The translations under genes and the position numbers were made by a program. From the NCBI GenBank assembly GCA_026416895.1, contig JAOAEH010000018.1, positions 1 to 18,915 on the forward strand: a stretch of 18,915 bases of DNA. The letters run 5' to 3'. Below the pieces are notes generated by a model that was given only the letters and a program-made list of their open reading frames with translations, was not told the origin of the DNA and made no database searches. This document shows positions 1 to 6,965 of the stretch, piece by piece. Numbering within the stretch: the first letter of the stretch is position 1; every line of letters starts with the position of its first letter. The stretch comes from Elusimicrobiales bacterium. GTDB lineage: Bacteria; Elusimicrobiota; Elusimicrobia; Elusimicrobiales; UBA9959.

Positions 1-1
1 T

Positions 2-751
2 AAAGAAAAAATTTGGAACTCATTGGAAGTTGATGATAGAAACGAAAAAAATAAAGAAAATGAATTTTTTAATAATGTTAAACCATCAAATAAATTTAGT
101 AAAGGAGAATTTCCTTTGAATTTTATTGAATTGCCTAAAGCGGAAAATTTTATTGTTCCTTTTGTGAGAGTAAAAAATTTGGAGGATGATATCGAAATAT
201 CAAAAAGTTTAATTGTAACTTCAGTATTAGATGGGATTGAAGGTTTTAAAATTTCTTTAGGTGCGAATATTACACAGTTAAATAGTTTGCGAAACGAGTT
301 GAAGCCACTTTTGGATGCATTTTCTCAGGTACAAACTCCAGCGAGTCAACAACCTAGTAATAACCAAAATAATTCACAAACTCAAAATAATCAGCAGCCA
401 CAAAACAACACACAACCAACTCAGCCTGCTAATAATCAGAATAATTCATCTTCAAATCTTCCTCCAGGATTTAATTTAAGCTGGTGTAATGATATTTCTT
501 ATAATTGTAAAAGTAAATTGTGTGATGTAAATATGTATGAATTGTCACGTTATAGAGTTCCAAATTATCAAATATTTTGCAAAGATGGAGAAAAAATATC
601 TTCTTGTGCCCAACGAATCGGTATTTCTGAGTTAAACTTACAAAAGGCCTGCAGTTTATCTAATTCTTCTTGTAAAAAAATAGCAGAAAATGCATGTATA
701 AAAAGTTGTATAAATAGTGTTAGTAAAGCATGTCAAAATAAGAAAAAATAA
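2..751 (+). CDS. Partial unrecognised protein, Q/N/P linker plus ten-cysteine C-terminal domain
   Basis: I do not recognise this gene. The reading frame is open to the left edge of the window (codons read from base 2), so this is the C-terminal part of a longer protein. The TTG at 23 has no ribosome binding site and is unlikely to be the start. The visible part has three sections: a charged then mixed region of about 110 residues; a linker of about 45 residues (bases about 330-465) made almost entirely of Gln, Asn, Ser, Thr and Pro; and a C-terminal section with ten cysteines in 83 residues (codons 485 to 733). An even number of closely spaced cysteines suggests disulphides and an extracytoplasmic location, and the linker looks like a flexible surface spacer. 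A minor pilin-like or other exported protein is possible, but the N-terminus that would show a signal peptide is missing. Bases 752-854 contain no convincing terminator. Confidence 0.75.
   Translation, partial: KEKIWNSLEVDDRNEKNKENEFFNNVKPSNKFSKGEFPLNFIELPKAENFIVPFVRVKNLEDDIEISKSLIVTSVLDGIEGFKISLGANITQLNSLRNELKPLLDAFSQVQTPASQQPSNNQNNSQTQNNQQPQNNTQPTQPANNQNNSSSNLPPGFNLSWCNDISYNCKSKLCDVNMYELSRYRVPNYQIFCKDGEKISSCAQRIGISELNLQKACSLSNSSCKKIAENACIKSCINSVSKACQNKKK
359..448 (+). repeat. Imperfect direct repeat inside the Q/N-rich linker
   Basis: An 18-base unit at 359-376 recurs at 431-448 with two mismatches, each encoding Asn-Asn-Gln-Asn-Asn-Ser. It lies in the low-complexity linker of the left-edge gene. 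Such tracts commonly grow and shrink by slippage, so length variation between strains would be expected. Confidence 0.5.
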
Positions 752-845
752 TTTTTATTTTTAATCATTTGAAGGATAATATAGATTTAATTGAAGAATA
801 GTTATATTTTTTTTAAAATTTTTAAAATTTTATAAAATAGATTTT

Positions 846-850
846 GGAGG
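846..850 (+). promoter_or_regulatory. Shine-Dalgarno of the DHS-like gene
   Basis: GGAGG lies four bases before the ATG at 855. It fixes this start and is one of only four strong ribosome binding sites in the window. Confidence 0.8.
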
Positions 851-854
851 TTTT

Positions 855-1916
855 ATGAAGAAGAAGGATTATCTTAAAGAAATTATAAAACATATCGATA
901 TTAAAAAGTATAATGTGGTTGGTATGATTGATGATATGGGTAATATGTCTTTTTCATCGCGTGAGCTTGCTCGAGCAGCAAAGATTTATGATATGATGCT
1001 TAGAGATAAAAAATGTAGTATAATTTTGACACTTGCTGGTTCATTGTTTTCTGCAGGTTTAAAAAAAGTAGTTTATGATATGGTAATCAATAATATGGTT
1101 GATGCAATAGTATCTACAGGGGCTATAATTGTAGATCAAGATTTTTTTGAAGCTTTAGGTTTCAAACATTATAGAGGATGGTGGCACAATATTGATGATA
1201 ATGAGCTTAGGGAATTACATATAGATAGAATTTATGATACATTTATAGATGAGGATGAGTTGAGAATTTGTGATGAAACAATTTATGAGATTGCAAATAG
1301 CCTAGAACCAAGACCTTATTCTTCAAGAGAGTTTATAGAAGAGATGGGAAAATATTTAAAGAAAAATGCAAAAAATAAAGAATCAGTAGTTTTAGCTGCT
1401 TATGAAAAAAAAGTTCCAATATTTGTCCCTGCTTTTTCTGATTGCTCAGCAGGCTTTGGACTTGTAAAACATCAATGGGAAAATCCTCAAAAACATGTTT
1501 CTATTGATAGTGCAAAGGATTTTCTTGAGCTTACCAAGTTAAAGATTAAAGCAAAGGAAACTGGGATATTTATGATAGGAGGAGGAGTTCCAAAGAACTT
1601 TACTCAAGATGTAGTAGTTGCGTGTGATATATTGGGTTATAATTTGCCGATGCATAAATATGCTATTCAAATAACAGTTGCTGATGTAAGAGATGGTGGT
1701 TTGAGTGGTTCTACTTTAAAAGAAGCTTCAAGTTGGGGTAAGGTGGATATGAGTTGGGAGCAAATGGTTTATTCTGAAGCAACTATCGCTATGCCACTTA
1801 TTGTTGCTTATGCATATCATAAGGGTGCATGGAGAAATAGAGAGGAGAAAAGATATTTAGAATGGTTAAATACTGATGCCAAAAATCTCAATGAATGTTT
1901 AAAATTAGCTAAATAA
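855..1916 (+). CDS. Deoxyhypusine synthase-like NAD-dependent aminobutyltransferase
   Basis: A 353-residue member of the deoxyhypusine synthase (DHS) fold. In eukaryotes and archaea DHS moves the aminobutyl group of spermidine to a lysine of eIF5A/aIF5A; bacteria have no eIF5A. Plant homospermidine synthase evolved from DHS and transfers the same group to putrescine, so a polyamine product is the likelier role here. The core is clear: GGGVPKNF at 242-249 (NAD site) and SSWGKV at 292-297, whose Lys296 matches the catalytic Lys329 of human DHS. Glu290, Trp294 and Asp196 match human Glu323, Trp327 and Asp238. Three other spermidine-contact positions differ: Phe201 for Asp243, Asn248 for His288 and Leu283 for Asp316. 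Human numbering is from memory. The gene stands alone between two gaps and has a GGAGG ribosome binding site. Fold assignment is firm; substrate is unknown. Confidence 0.88.
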   Translation: MKKKDYLKEIIKHIDIKKYNVVGMIDDMGNMSFSSRELARAAKIYDMMLRDKKCSIILTLAGSLFSAGLKKVVYDMVINNMVDAIVSTGAIIVDQDFFEALGFKHYRGWWHNIDDNELRELHIDRIYDTFIDEDELRICDETIYEIANSLEPRPYSSREFIEEMGKYLKKNAKNKESVVLAAYEKKVPIFVPAFSDCSAGFGLVKHQWENPQKHVSIDSAKDFLELTKLKIKAKETGIFMIGGGVPKNFTQDVVVACDILGYNLPMHKYAIQITVADVRDGGLSGSTLKEASSWGKVDMSWEQMVYSEATIAMPLIVAYAYHKGAWRNREEKRYLEWLNTDAKNLNECLKLAK

Positions 1917-2214
1917 ACTAAATTATAGTTATAATATACTTTATTTATCTTTTGTATTTTTAAAAGGGTTAATGAAGTTGGTTATTTTAAAAGCAAGGGT
2001 ATGTTGTATGATAAATAAAGATGGATATAGCTAAAGGAAACTTTTATGTTGTATTAATTAAAAATAATTTATTCATAAAGTATTATTTCTGTTTTTTTGG
2101 AAAGTGGTAATTTTTTTAAAATGGTTATTATTTTTAGTTTTTATTGTTTTTGCATGATTGGTGTATAATATAAAGATAGATTAGTAAAAATAAGTTTTAG
2201 TTTTAGAATTTTTT
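1917..2214. other. Intergenic region between the DHS-like gene and dnaX
   Basis: This 298-base gap holds no gene I can support. Contents seen: a TATAAT box at 1930-1935; a possible 20-codon reading frame at 1972-2034 preceded by AAAGGG at 1963-1968; an AT-only hairpin near 2063-2090 (seven base pairs, arms AAATAAT/ATTATTT) followed by a T run, which is at best a weak terminator for the upstream gene; and a TATAAT box at 2164-2169 placed to serve dnaX. Bases about 1961-2050 look slightly richer in G than the rest of the gap. I found no tRNA cloverleaf or familiar riboswitch core. Confidence 0.6.
2164..2169 (+). promoter_or_regulatory. Putative -10 box for the dnaX gene run
   Basis: A consensus TATAAT lies 45 bases before the dnaX ATG and would start transcription near 2176. 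The -35 side is poor: TTGTTT at 2144-2149 gives a 14-base spacer and TTATTG at 2141-2146 gives 17, neither close to TTGACA at normal spacing. AT richness makes chance -10 boxes common; position before a five-gene run is the main support. Confidence 0.4.
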
Positions 2215-3744
2215 ATGGAATCTCTTTATTTAAAGTATAGACCTAAAAGTTTTAAAGAAATAATTGGGCAAGAAGAGATTGTTATAACTCTTTCAAATGC
2301 AATAAAACATAAAAAAATTGCACATTCATATTTATTTTATGGTCCTAGAGGTTGTGGTAAAACTTCAACTGCGCGAGTTTTAGCCAAGGTTCTAAATTGT
2401 CATAATCTAAACCAAATAGACCCTTGTAGTAGATGTGTTTCATGTGTTGAAATTTCAAATTCCTCATCTATAGATGTAGTTGAAATAGATGCAGCAAGCC
2501 ATACACAGGTTCAAAATATTAGAGATGTGATAATAGATAGTGTACAGCTTTCTCCAGCTCGTGATAGATATAAGATATATATTCTTGATGAAGTTCATAT
2601 GTTGTCTACAAGTGCTTTTAATGCTCTTTTGAAAACTATAGAAGAACCACCTTCACATGTTGTTTTTATACTTGCTACAACAGAAATTAATAAAGTTCCA
2701 TTAACTATAATTTCAAGATGTCAAAATTTTAGATTTAAACCTTTATCTGATGAAACAATTGTAAGACAGCTTGAAAAAATATGCGATGCTGAGAATATAA
2801 GATTTGAAAGTTCAGCTTTGTTTCAAATAGCCTATTCAGCACAAGGAGCATTTAGAGACGCAATAGTTCTACTTGAAAAAGTTTCTGCTTTTTCAAATGG
2901 ATATATTAGTCTAGACAAAACAAGAGAAATCCTTGGTTATCCAACAAATGAATTGATAAAAAAACTTTCATTAGCAATAGTTAAAAGAAATATTAGTGAT
3001 GTCCACTTTATTTTTAATGAAATAAAATCTCAAGGTTATGATGTGATAAATGTTTTAAAAGAGGTGAGAGATTATTTTTCAAAGGCTTTTTTAGTTGTTA
3101 ATGGTTTATTTAATGATGAGGAGTATAAGATTGATTGTGAAATGGGAAACATTTTTATTTTTCCTAAACTTTCAAGAAAGATCAATAAAATTATTGAAGA
3201 AATAAAATATTCTGATAATCAAAATATGTTAGCTGAGATGTTTATCTATACACTTATAGATACCTTTGATATAGAGGAGATTATTAAAAAAATTGAAAAT
3301 AATACTCAACCTGATATCGTAGGAGAATATTTAGGTGAGAAACAGAATTTATCGAAAGAAGATACAAATGTTAAAGTTTCTAATCAACAAGCTTGGCAAA
3401 ATATTCTTAATTATTTTGTAAATGAGAATTATTTTGTTTATAATACTTTAATATCTTCTAAAATTAAATTTGATGGAAATAAAGTAACTTTATTTCCTTC
3501 TACAGAGGTTGAAAAGGAAATTCTTTTAAATAATTTGAATGTTATTTCTAAAATTATATCTAACAATGGTTTAGAGGTAGTAATTGAATATAATAATGAG
3601 AGAAAAAATGATGTAGAATTTGTTAAAAAGGAAATATCTCAAACAAATGAAATATATTTTCCTGAATATGAAAGAGTAAAAAAGGTTTTTGGTGATAGTA
3701 TAGTTAGAGTTATAGAAAATGAAAATCCTTCAAAGACTAATTGA
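2215..3744 (+). CDS. dnaX: DNA polymerase III subunit gamma/tau (clamp loader)
   Basis: DnaX is the AAA+ motor subunit of the clamp loader that opens the beta sliding clamp and places it on primed DNA. The first 180 residues are diagnostic: Walker A GPRGCGKT at 43-50, the four-cysteine zinc module at Cys62, Cys71, Cys74 and Cys77, Walker B LDEVH at 124-128, and the SRC sensor motif at 167-169. The rest covers the lid and collar domains (to about residue 360) and a variable C-terminal part. At 509 residues it is shorter than E. coli tau (643) and lacks an obvious long Pro-rich tau tail, so the C-terminal domains are reduced. There is no Shine-Dalgarno before the ATG. It overlaps recR by 26 bases, which implies coupled translation. 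Several A7 runs occur in the gene, but I cannot show a programmed frameshift. Confidence 0.96.
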   Translation: MESLYLKYRPKSFKEIIGQEEIVITLSNAIKHKKIAHSYLFYGPRGCGKTSTARVLAKVLNCHNLNQIDPCSRCVSCVEISNSSSIDVVEIDAASHTQVQNIRDVIIDSVQLSPARDRYKIYILDEVHMLSTSAFNALLKTIEEPPSHVVFILATTEINKVPLTIISRCQNFRFKPLSDETIVRQLEKICDAENIRFESSALFQIAYSAQGAFRDAIVLLEKVSAFSNGYISLDKTREILGYPTNELIKKLSLAIVKRNISDVHFIFNEIKSQGYDVINVLKEVRDYFSKAFLVVNGLFNDEEYKIDCEMGNIFIFPKLSRKINKIIEEIKYSDNQNMLAEMFIYTLIDTFDIEEIIKKIENNTQPDIVGEYLGEKQNLSKEDTNVKVSNQQAWQNILNYFVNENYFVYNTLISSKIKFDGNKVTLFPSTEVEKEILLNNLNVISKIISNNGLEVVIEYNNERKNDVEFVKKEISQTNEIYFPEYERVKKVFGDSIVRVIENENPSKTN

Positions 3745-4312
3745 TAATCTAAGAAAATTTCCTTCAGTGGGACCAAAGCAAGCAGAAAGATTTGCTATTC
3801 ACATTTTAAAAGCTTCTGATAAAGAAATAGATGAATTATTATCTTCTATAGTTGAAATAAGAAAAAATATAAAATCATGTAATAAGTGTAATAATTATAC
3901 TTTGGACGATGTGTGTGAGATATGTAGGGATGAGAAAAGAGAAAAAAAGATATGTTTAGTTGAAACGCCATTTGATTTGATTTCAATAGAAAAAACTAAA
4001 TCTTATAATGGTAGATACTTTATTTTAGGTGGTAATTTAGTTCCTGTTTCAAATAATGATGATTTTAGTCTAAAAATTGATAAATTGAAAAAAATTGTTG
4101 CAAATGATTCAATTGAAGAAGTAATTATAGCACTTGATGCTACTACCGAAGGTCAGATAACTTCTCTATATGTTAAAAAAGCACTTTCAGAAATTAATGT
4201 TAAGATTTCTCAAATTGCTTATGGGGTTCCTTTAGGCGCAGACATAGATTATCTTGACAGTTTTACCTTATCTCATGCTATAAAAAAGAGAACTTTGTTT
4301 GATAAAGATTAA
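3719..4312 (+). CDS. recR: Recombination mediator protein RecR
   Basis: RecR acts with RecO (and RecF) to load RecA onto SSB-coated single-stranded gaps. The 197-residue protein is full length for the family. Domains in order: helix-hairpin-helix around residues 8-27 (LRKFPSVGPKQAER), a CxxC-CxxC zinc finger with Cys54, Cys57, Cys66 and Cys69, a Toprim domain from about 78 to 172 including LVETPFDL and ATTEGQ (Glu144), and the C-terminal GADIDYLDSFTLSHA region at 173-187. The usual second Glu of the family's EGE motif is Gln146 here. The ATG lies inside the 3' end of dnaX in another frame, so translation is probably coupled. In many bacteria a ybaB/ebfC gene sits between dnaX and recR; here it is absent from this locus. 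comEC starts 11 bases after the stop. Confidence 0.96.
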   Translation: MKILQRLIDNLRKFPSVGPKQAERFAIHILKASDKEIDELLSSIVEIRKNIKSCNKCNNYTLDDVCEICRDEKREKKICLVETPFDLISIEKTKSYNGRYFILGGNLVPVSNNDDFSLKIDKLKKIVANDSIEEVIIALDATTEGQITSLYVKKALSEINVKISQIAYGVPLGADIDYLDSFTLSHAIKKRTLFDKD

Positions 4313-4323
4313 TTATAATATTA

Positions 4324-6123
4324 ATGAAGTTTTCTTATTATTTTAGGCCTGTTGTAATATTTTCAATTTTACTGATTATTTTTATATATCTAATAACTCC
4401 ACTCATTATTTTTAAAAAAAATGTTGATTATAAAGATGATAAACTAATCTGTGGTTTAGTTAAAAGTTATCATTTTAAAAGTTATGACTCATATTATTTT
4501 TATTTAGAAGGGGAACAAACTTTTCTTGTTAAATCGGATAAAGATTTTAATTTTCCTTTATATACTCAGCTGTGTATAAGGGGTGATATTGAGGAAATAA
4601 GTTCTAAAGAATATTTTGGTAATTTCAGTTGGAAAAAATATATGAATATGAAAAATATTTTTTGGCAAATAGAACTAAAAGAAGTAGTTAAATATGAATC
4701 AACATTTTTTTTCGAAATGATTAATAAAATTAGAGGAGGATTTATAAACTTTATTGAAGATAATTTTATTGATAAAGATGTTAAAGCAATTATTATGGGA
4801 CTTGTTTTGGGTAACAAACAAAATCTTTCTAAAGAGTTAAAAGATGCAATAAATAATTGTGGTATTATGCATTTAATGGTTGCATCTGGAAGTAATATAT
4901 CTTACTTTATGGGTGTTGTTGGAATTTTATGTAGATTTTTTGGAATTGGTAGAAAAACTGTTTTTTTAATTTCTTTGTTTTTTGGATTATTATATGTTGC
5001 TTTGATAGGTTTTGAACCTCCAATTACTAGGGCTTATTTAATGATATTTTTTGGAATTTTATTTTACTTTATGAATAGAAATATAGATTCATTTCAGATT
5101 TTGTCTATTGTATTTGTTTTTTCTTTATTGACAAATCCTTTATTGATATATGATCCATCGTTTGTTATGTCTTTTTTGGCTGTTTATGGGATTATAGTAG
5201 GTTTTATGAATTGGGGTTTTTTATTCAATTATGATTTTAAGATTTTAAAAATATTTCCTTCAGATAGCAAATTTAGTATATTTATCAAAGAAAAATCTAA
5301 TAAAATTTTTAAGGGTATTATTTTTATCTTTCTTATGACAATTTTTTCTCAACTTGCTCTTTCTATCTATATATATACTCATTTTTATAAGTTTTCAGTG
5401 GTTTCTTTTGTTTCGAATATTTTTTTTATTCCATTCTCATCTATAATTATAACAGCTTCAATGTTAAATTTAGTTTTGTATTTTATGTTAGCAAGCTTTT
5501 CAATAGGTTTTTTGGAGTACTTGGTTAAAACTTTTATAAAACTTGTTTATTTCTTTTCTTCCTTTAAATACTCCATCTTATATTTTTCTCCAAACTCAGA
5601 CATAAATGCTATTTTAATTTTTATTTTTATTTTAGTTATTTTACATTTGCCTATAATAGATTTTTCAAAAGTTTTTTCAAGAGTATTTTTTTCTGTTTTT
5701 GTACTTTTTCTCTTTATTTCTTTTTTATGGAGGGATTCAGTTAAAGATGATTTGTATATAGAAGTTGGTAAAAAGAGGGTTTGGTTTATTGAAAGGAATT
5801 TTAATTATTATTTGATAGATCCTATCGTTGAAGCAGATAAAATTATTAATATGATTTATGCCTCAAGGAGAAATAGAGTTGATTATATACTAATAAGTTC
5901 TTATTCATCTTTTAGAGAAAAAAACATTGATAGACTAAAAGCTTTTTTTGATGTTAAAAAAATCTATCTTCCTCTTTGGCTTTGTGAAGGTAAAAACAGT
6001 AATTATTATTGTATATTTGGAGGAGAAGAAGGTGATGGTTTTAAAGCTATTTTTAGAGATAAGTATGGATATTTTAACGTATATTCAGCTCTAACTTTTT
6101 GTTTTAATGATCGTTGTTTTTAA
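4324..6123 (+). CDS. comEC: ComEC/Rec2-family DNA uptake channel with degenerate MBL-like C-terminal domain
   Basis: ComEC is the inner-membrane channel that carries single-stranded DNA into the cytoplasm during transformation. This 599-residue protein has a membrane segment near residues 8-28, an extracytoplasmic OB-like loop (about 33-122) with Cys43 and Cys84, and the competence-domain membrane core (about 150-470). The core holds the family motif HLMVASGSN at 183-191, comparable to the usual HLxxISGxH. The C-terminal 125 residues follow the strand pattern of the metallo-beta-lactamase domain of longer ComEC proteins (IEVGKKRVWFIE, then YLIDP, then VDYILI), but the HxHxDH metal site is replaced by SSYSSFR at 525-531, so nuclease activity there is unlikely. 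Many ComEC proteins are 700-800 residues long. No Shine-Dalgarno is seen; it sits 11 bases after recR. A ComEC lacking a catalytic domain may still be a working channel. Confidence 0.9.
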   Translation: MKFSYYFRPVVIFSILLIIFIYLITPLIIFKKNVDYKDDKLICGLVKSYHFKSYDSYYFYLEGEQTFLVKSDKDFNFPLYTQLCIRGDIEEISSKEYFGNFSWKKYMNMKNIFWQIELKEVVKYESTFFFEMINKIRGGFINFIEDNFIDKDVKAIIMGLVLGNKQNLSKELKDAINNCGIMHLMVASGSNISYFMGVVGILCRFFGIGRKTVFLISLFFGLLYVALIGFEPPITRAYLMIFFGILFYFMNRNIDSFQILSIVFVFSLLTNPLLIYDPSFVMSFLAVYGIIVGFMNWGFLFNYDFKILKIFPSDSKFSIFIKEKSNKIFKGIIFIFLMTIFSQLALSIYIYTHFYKFSVVSFVSNIFFIPFSSIIITASMLNLVLYFMLASFSIGFLEYLVKTFIKLVYFFSSFKYSILYFSPNSDINAILIFIFILVILHLPIIDFSKVFSRVFFSVFVLFLFISFLWRDSVKDDLYIEVGKKRVWFIERNFNYYLIDPIVEADKIINMIYASRRNRVDYILISSYSSFREKNIDRLKAFFDVKKIYLPLWLCEGKNSNYYCIFGGEEGDGFKAIFRDKYGYFNVYSALTFCFNDRCF

Positions 6124-6140
6124 TTTAGTAAAATTTATTT

Positions 6141-6956
6141 ATGAAATGCACCATTTTTTATAATTCATCAAATGTTCAAAATATAAAAATACTTAGGTTT
6201 TTGGAAAAGATTCTTTGTGAAAATTTTATTTCTTTTGAAAAGATATGTGTGATTAAAAAATTTTGTGGCGATATAAAATCAGACTTTGCTATATCTATTG
6301 GAGGTGATGGTACAGTTCTTTGGGCTTCTCATTTTCTTGTAGAAAAAGAAATTCCACTTATTGCAGTTAAAGCTGGGGGATTGGGTTTTTTAAGTAGTGT
6401 TGAGGTTTCTGAATTGAAAGATTTTATTAAAAGTTATATTAAAGGTAAATATAAAGTAGTTAATAGAACAGTTTTAGAAATAAAAAATGGAAAAGATAAA
6501 TTTATTGCTTTAAATGATTGTGTTATTAAGTCTTCTTCTTTCAGAATGTTTTATTGTGATGTTTTTTACTCTAAGGAATTTATAAGTAGTTATTTTTCTG
6601 ATGGTGTTATTATATCTACCCCGACAGGGTCTACAGCTTATAATCTTAGTGCTATGGGGCCAATAGTTCATCCTAATTCAAAGGTTATATTATTGACACC
6701 TATTTCCTCTCATACACTTACTCATAGAAGTTTGGTTTTACCAGAAACTTCTTTGCTTAAAATAAAGGTTAGGAATAAAAAGGGAGATAAAAGTAAAATA
6801 TTTATTTTAATTGACGGTCAAAAAAATATACAATTTGGTGAAGAATTATTAGTTTCTGTATATAAAAAAACTTTTAAAACCATTGTTTCTAAAGACTATA
6901 GTTATTTTGATATCCTTAGGAAAAAATTAAGTTGGGGAGAAAGAGATAGTTTTTGA
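6141..6956 (+). CDS. nadK: NAD kinase
   Basis: NAD kinase phosphorylates NAD to NADP in the cytosol and is the only route to NADP in most bacteria. The 271-residue length is normal. Motifs in order: GGDGTVL at 54-60 with the catalytic Asp56, a glycine-rich GGLGFLS at 79-85, ALNDCVI at 123-129 (the family usually has Asn-Glu where this has Asn125-Asp126), TPTGSTAYNLSAMGP at 160-174, and IDGQ at 224-227. The C-terminus LRKKLSWGERD is typical. No Shine-Dalgarno is visible; the ATG lies 17 bases after the comEC stop and nine bases before recN, so it is read as part of the same transcript. The pairing nadK-recN is common in many bacterial genomes, which supports both calls. Confidence 0.96.
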   Translation: MKCTIFYNSSNVQNIKILRFLEKILCENFISFEKICVIKKFCGDIKSDFAISIGGDGTVLWASHFLVEKEIPLIAVKAGGLGFLSSVEVSELKDFIKSYIKGKYKVVNRTVLEIKNGKDKFIALNDCVIKSSSFRMFYCDVFYSKEFISSYFSDGVIISTPTGSTAYNLSAMGPIVHPNSKVILLTPISSHTLTHRSLVLPETSLLKIKVRNKKGDKSKIFILIDGQKNIQFGEELLVSVYKKTFKTIVSKDYSYFDILRKKLSWGERDSF

Positions 6957-6965
6957 TTTTTGAAA

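Noticed and set aside
23..25. TTG as the start of the left-edge gene
   Set aside because: The frame is open upstream to the window edge and no ribosome binding site precedes it, so the gene most likely begins outside the window.
752..854. Terminator or promoter between the left-edge gene and the DHS-like gene
   Set aside because: Only AT-only self-complementary stretches and unpaired -10-like or -35-like hexamers are present; none has proper spacing or a stable stem.
1915..1929. Rho-independent terminator after the DHS-like gene
   Set aside because: The stem is five AT-rich pairs (AACTA/TAGTT) without a following T tract.
2950..2970. Programmed frameshift at an A7 run in dnaX to make gamma
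   Set aside because: A7 runs are common throughout this AT-rich sequence, and I see no accompanying stem or upstream Shine-Dalgarno-like stimulator; the site is also too early compared with known dnaX slippage sites.
4566..4817. Reverse-strand open frames inside comEC, recN, the GYF-like gene, pilB and trxA
   Set aside because: They lie wholly or almost wholly opposite strong genes, are rich in Phe, Ile and Ser as expected from reading AT-rich coding DNA backwards, and match no family I know.
6960..6962. TTG as the start of recN
   Set aside because: The ATG at 6966 gives the usual RecN N-terminus; the TTG adds only two residues and has no ribosome binding site.
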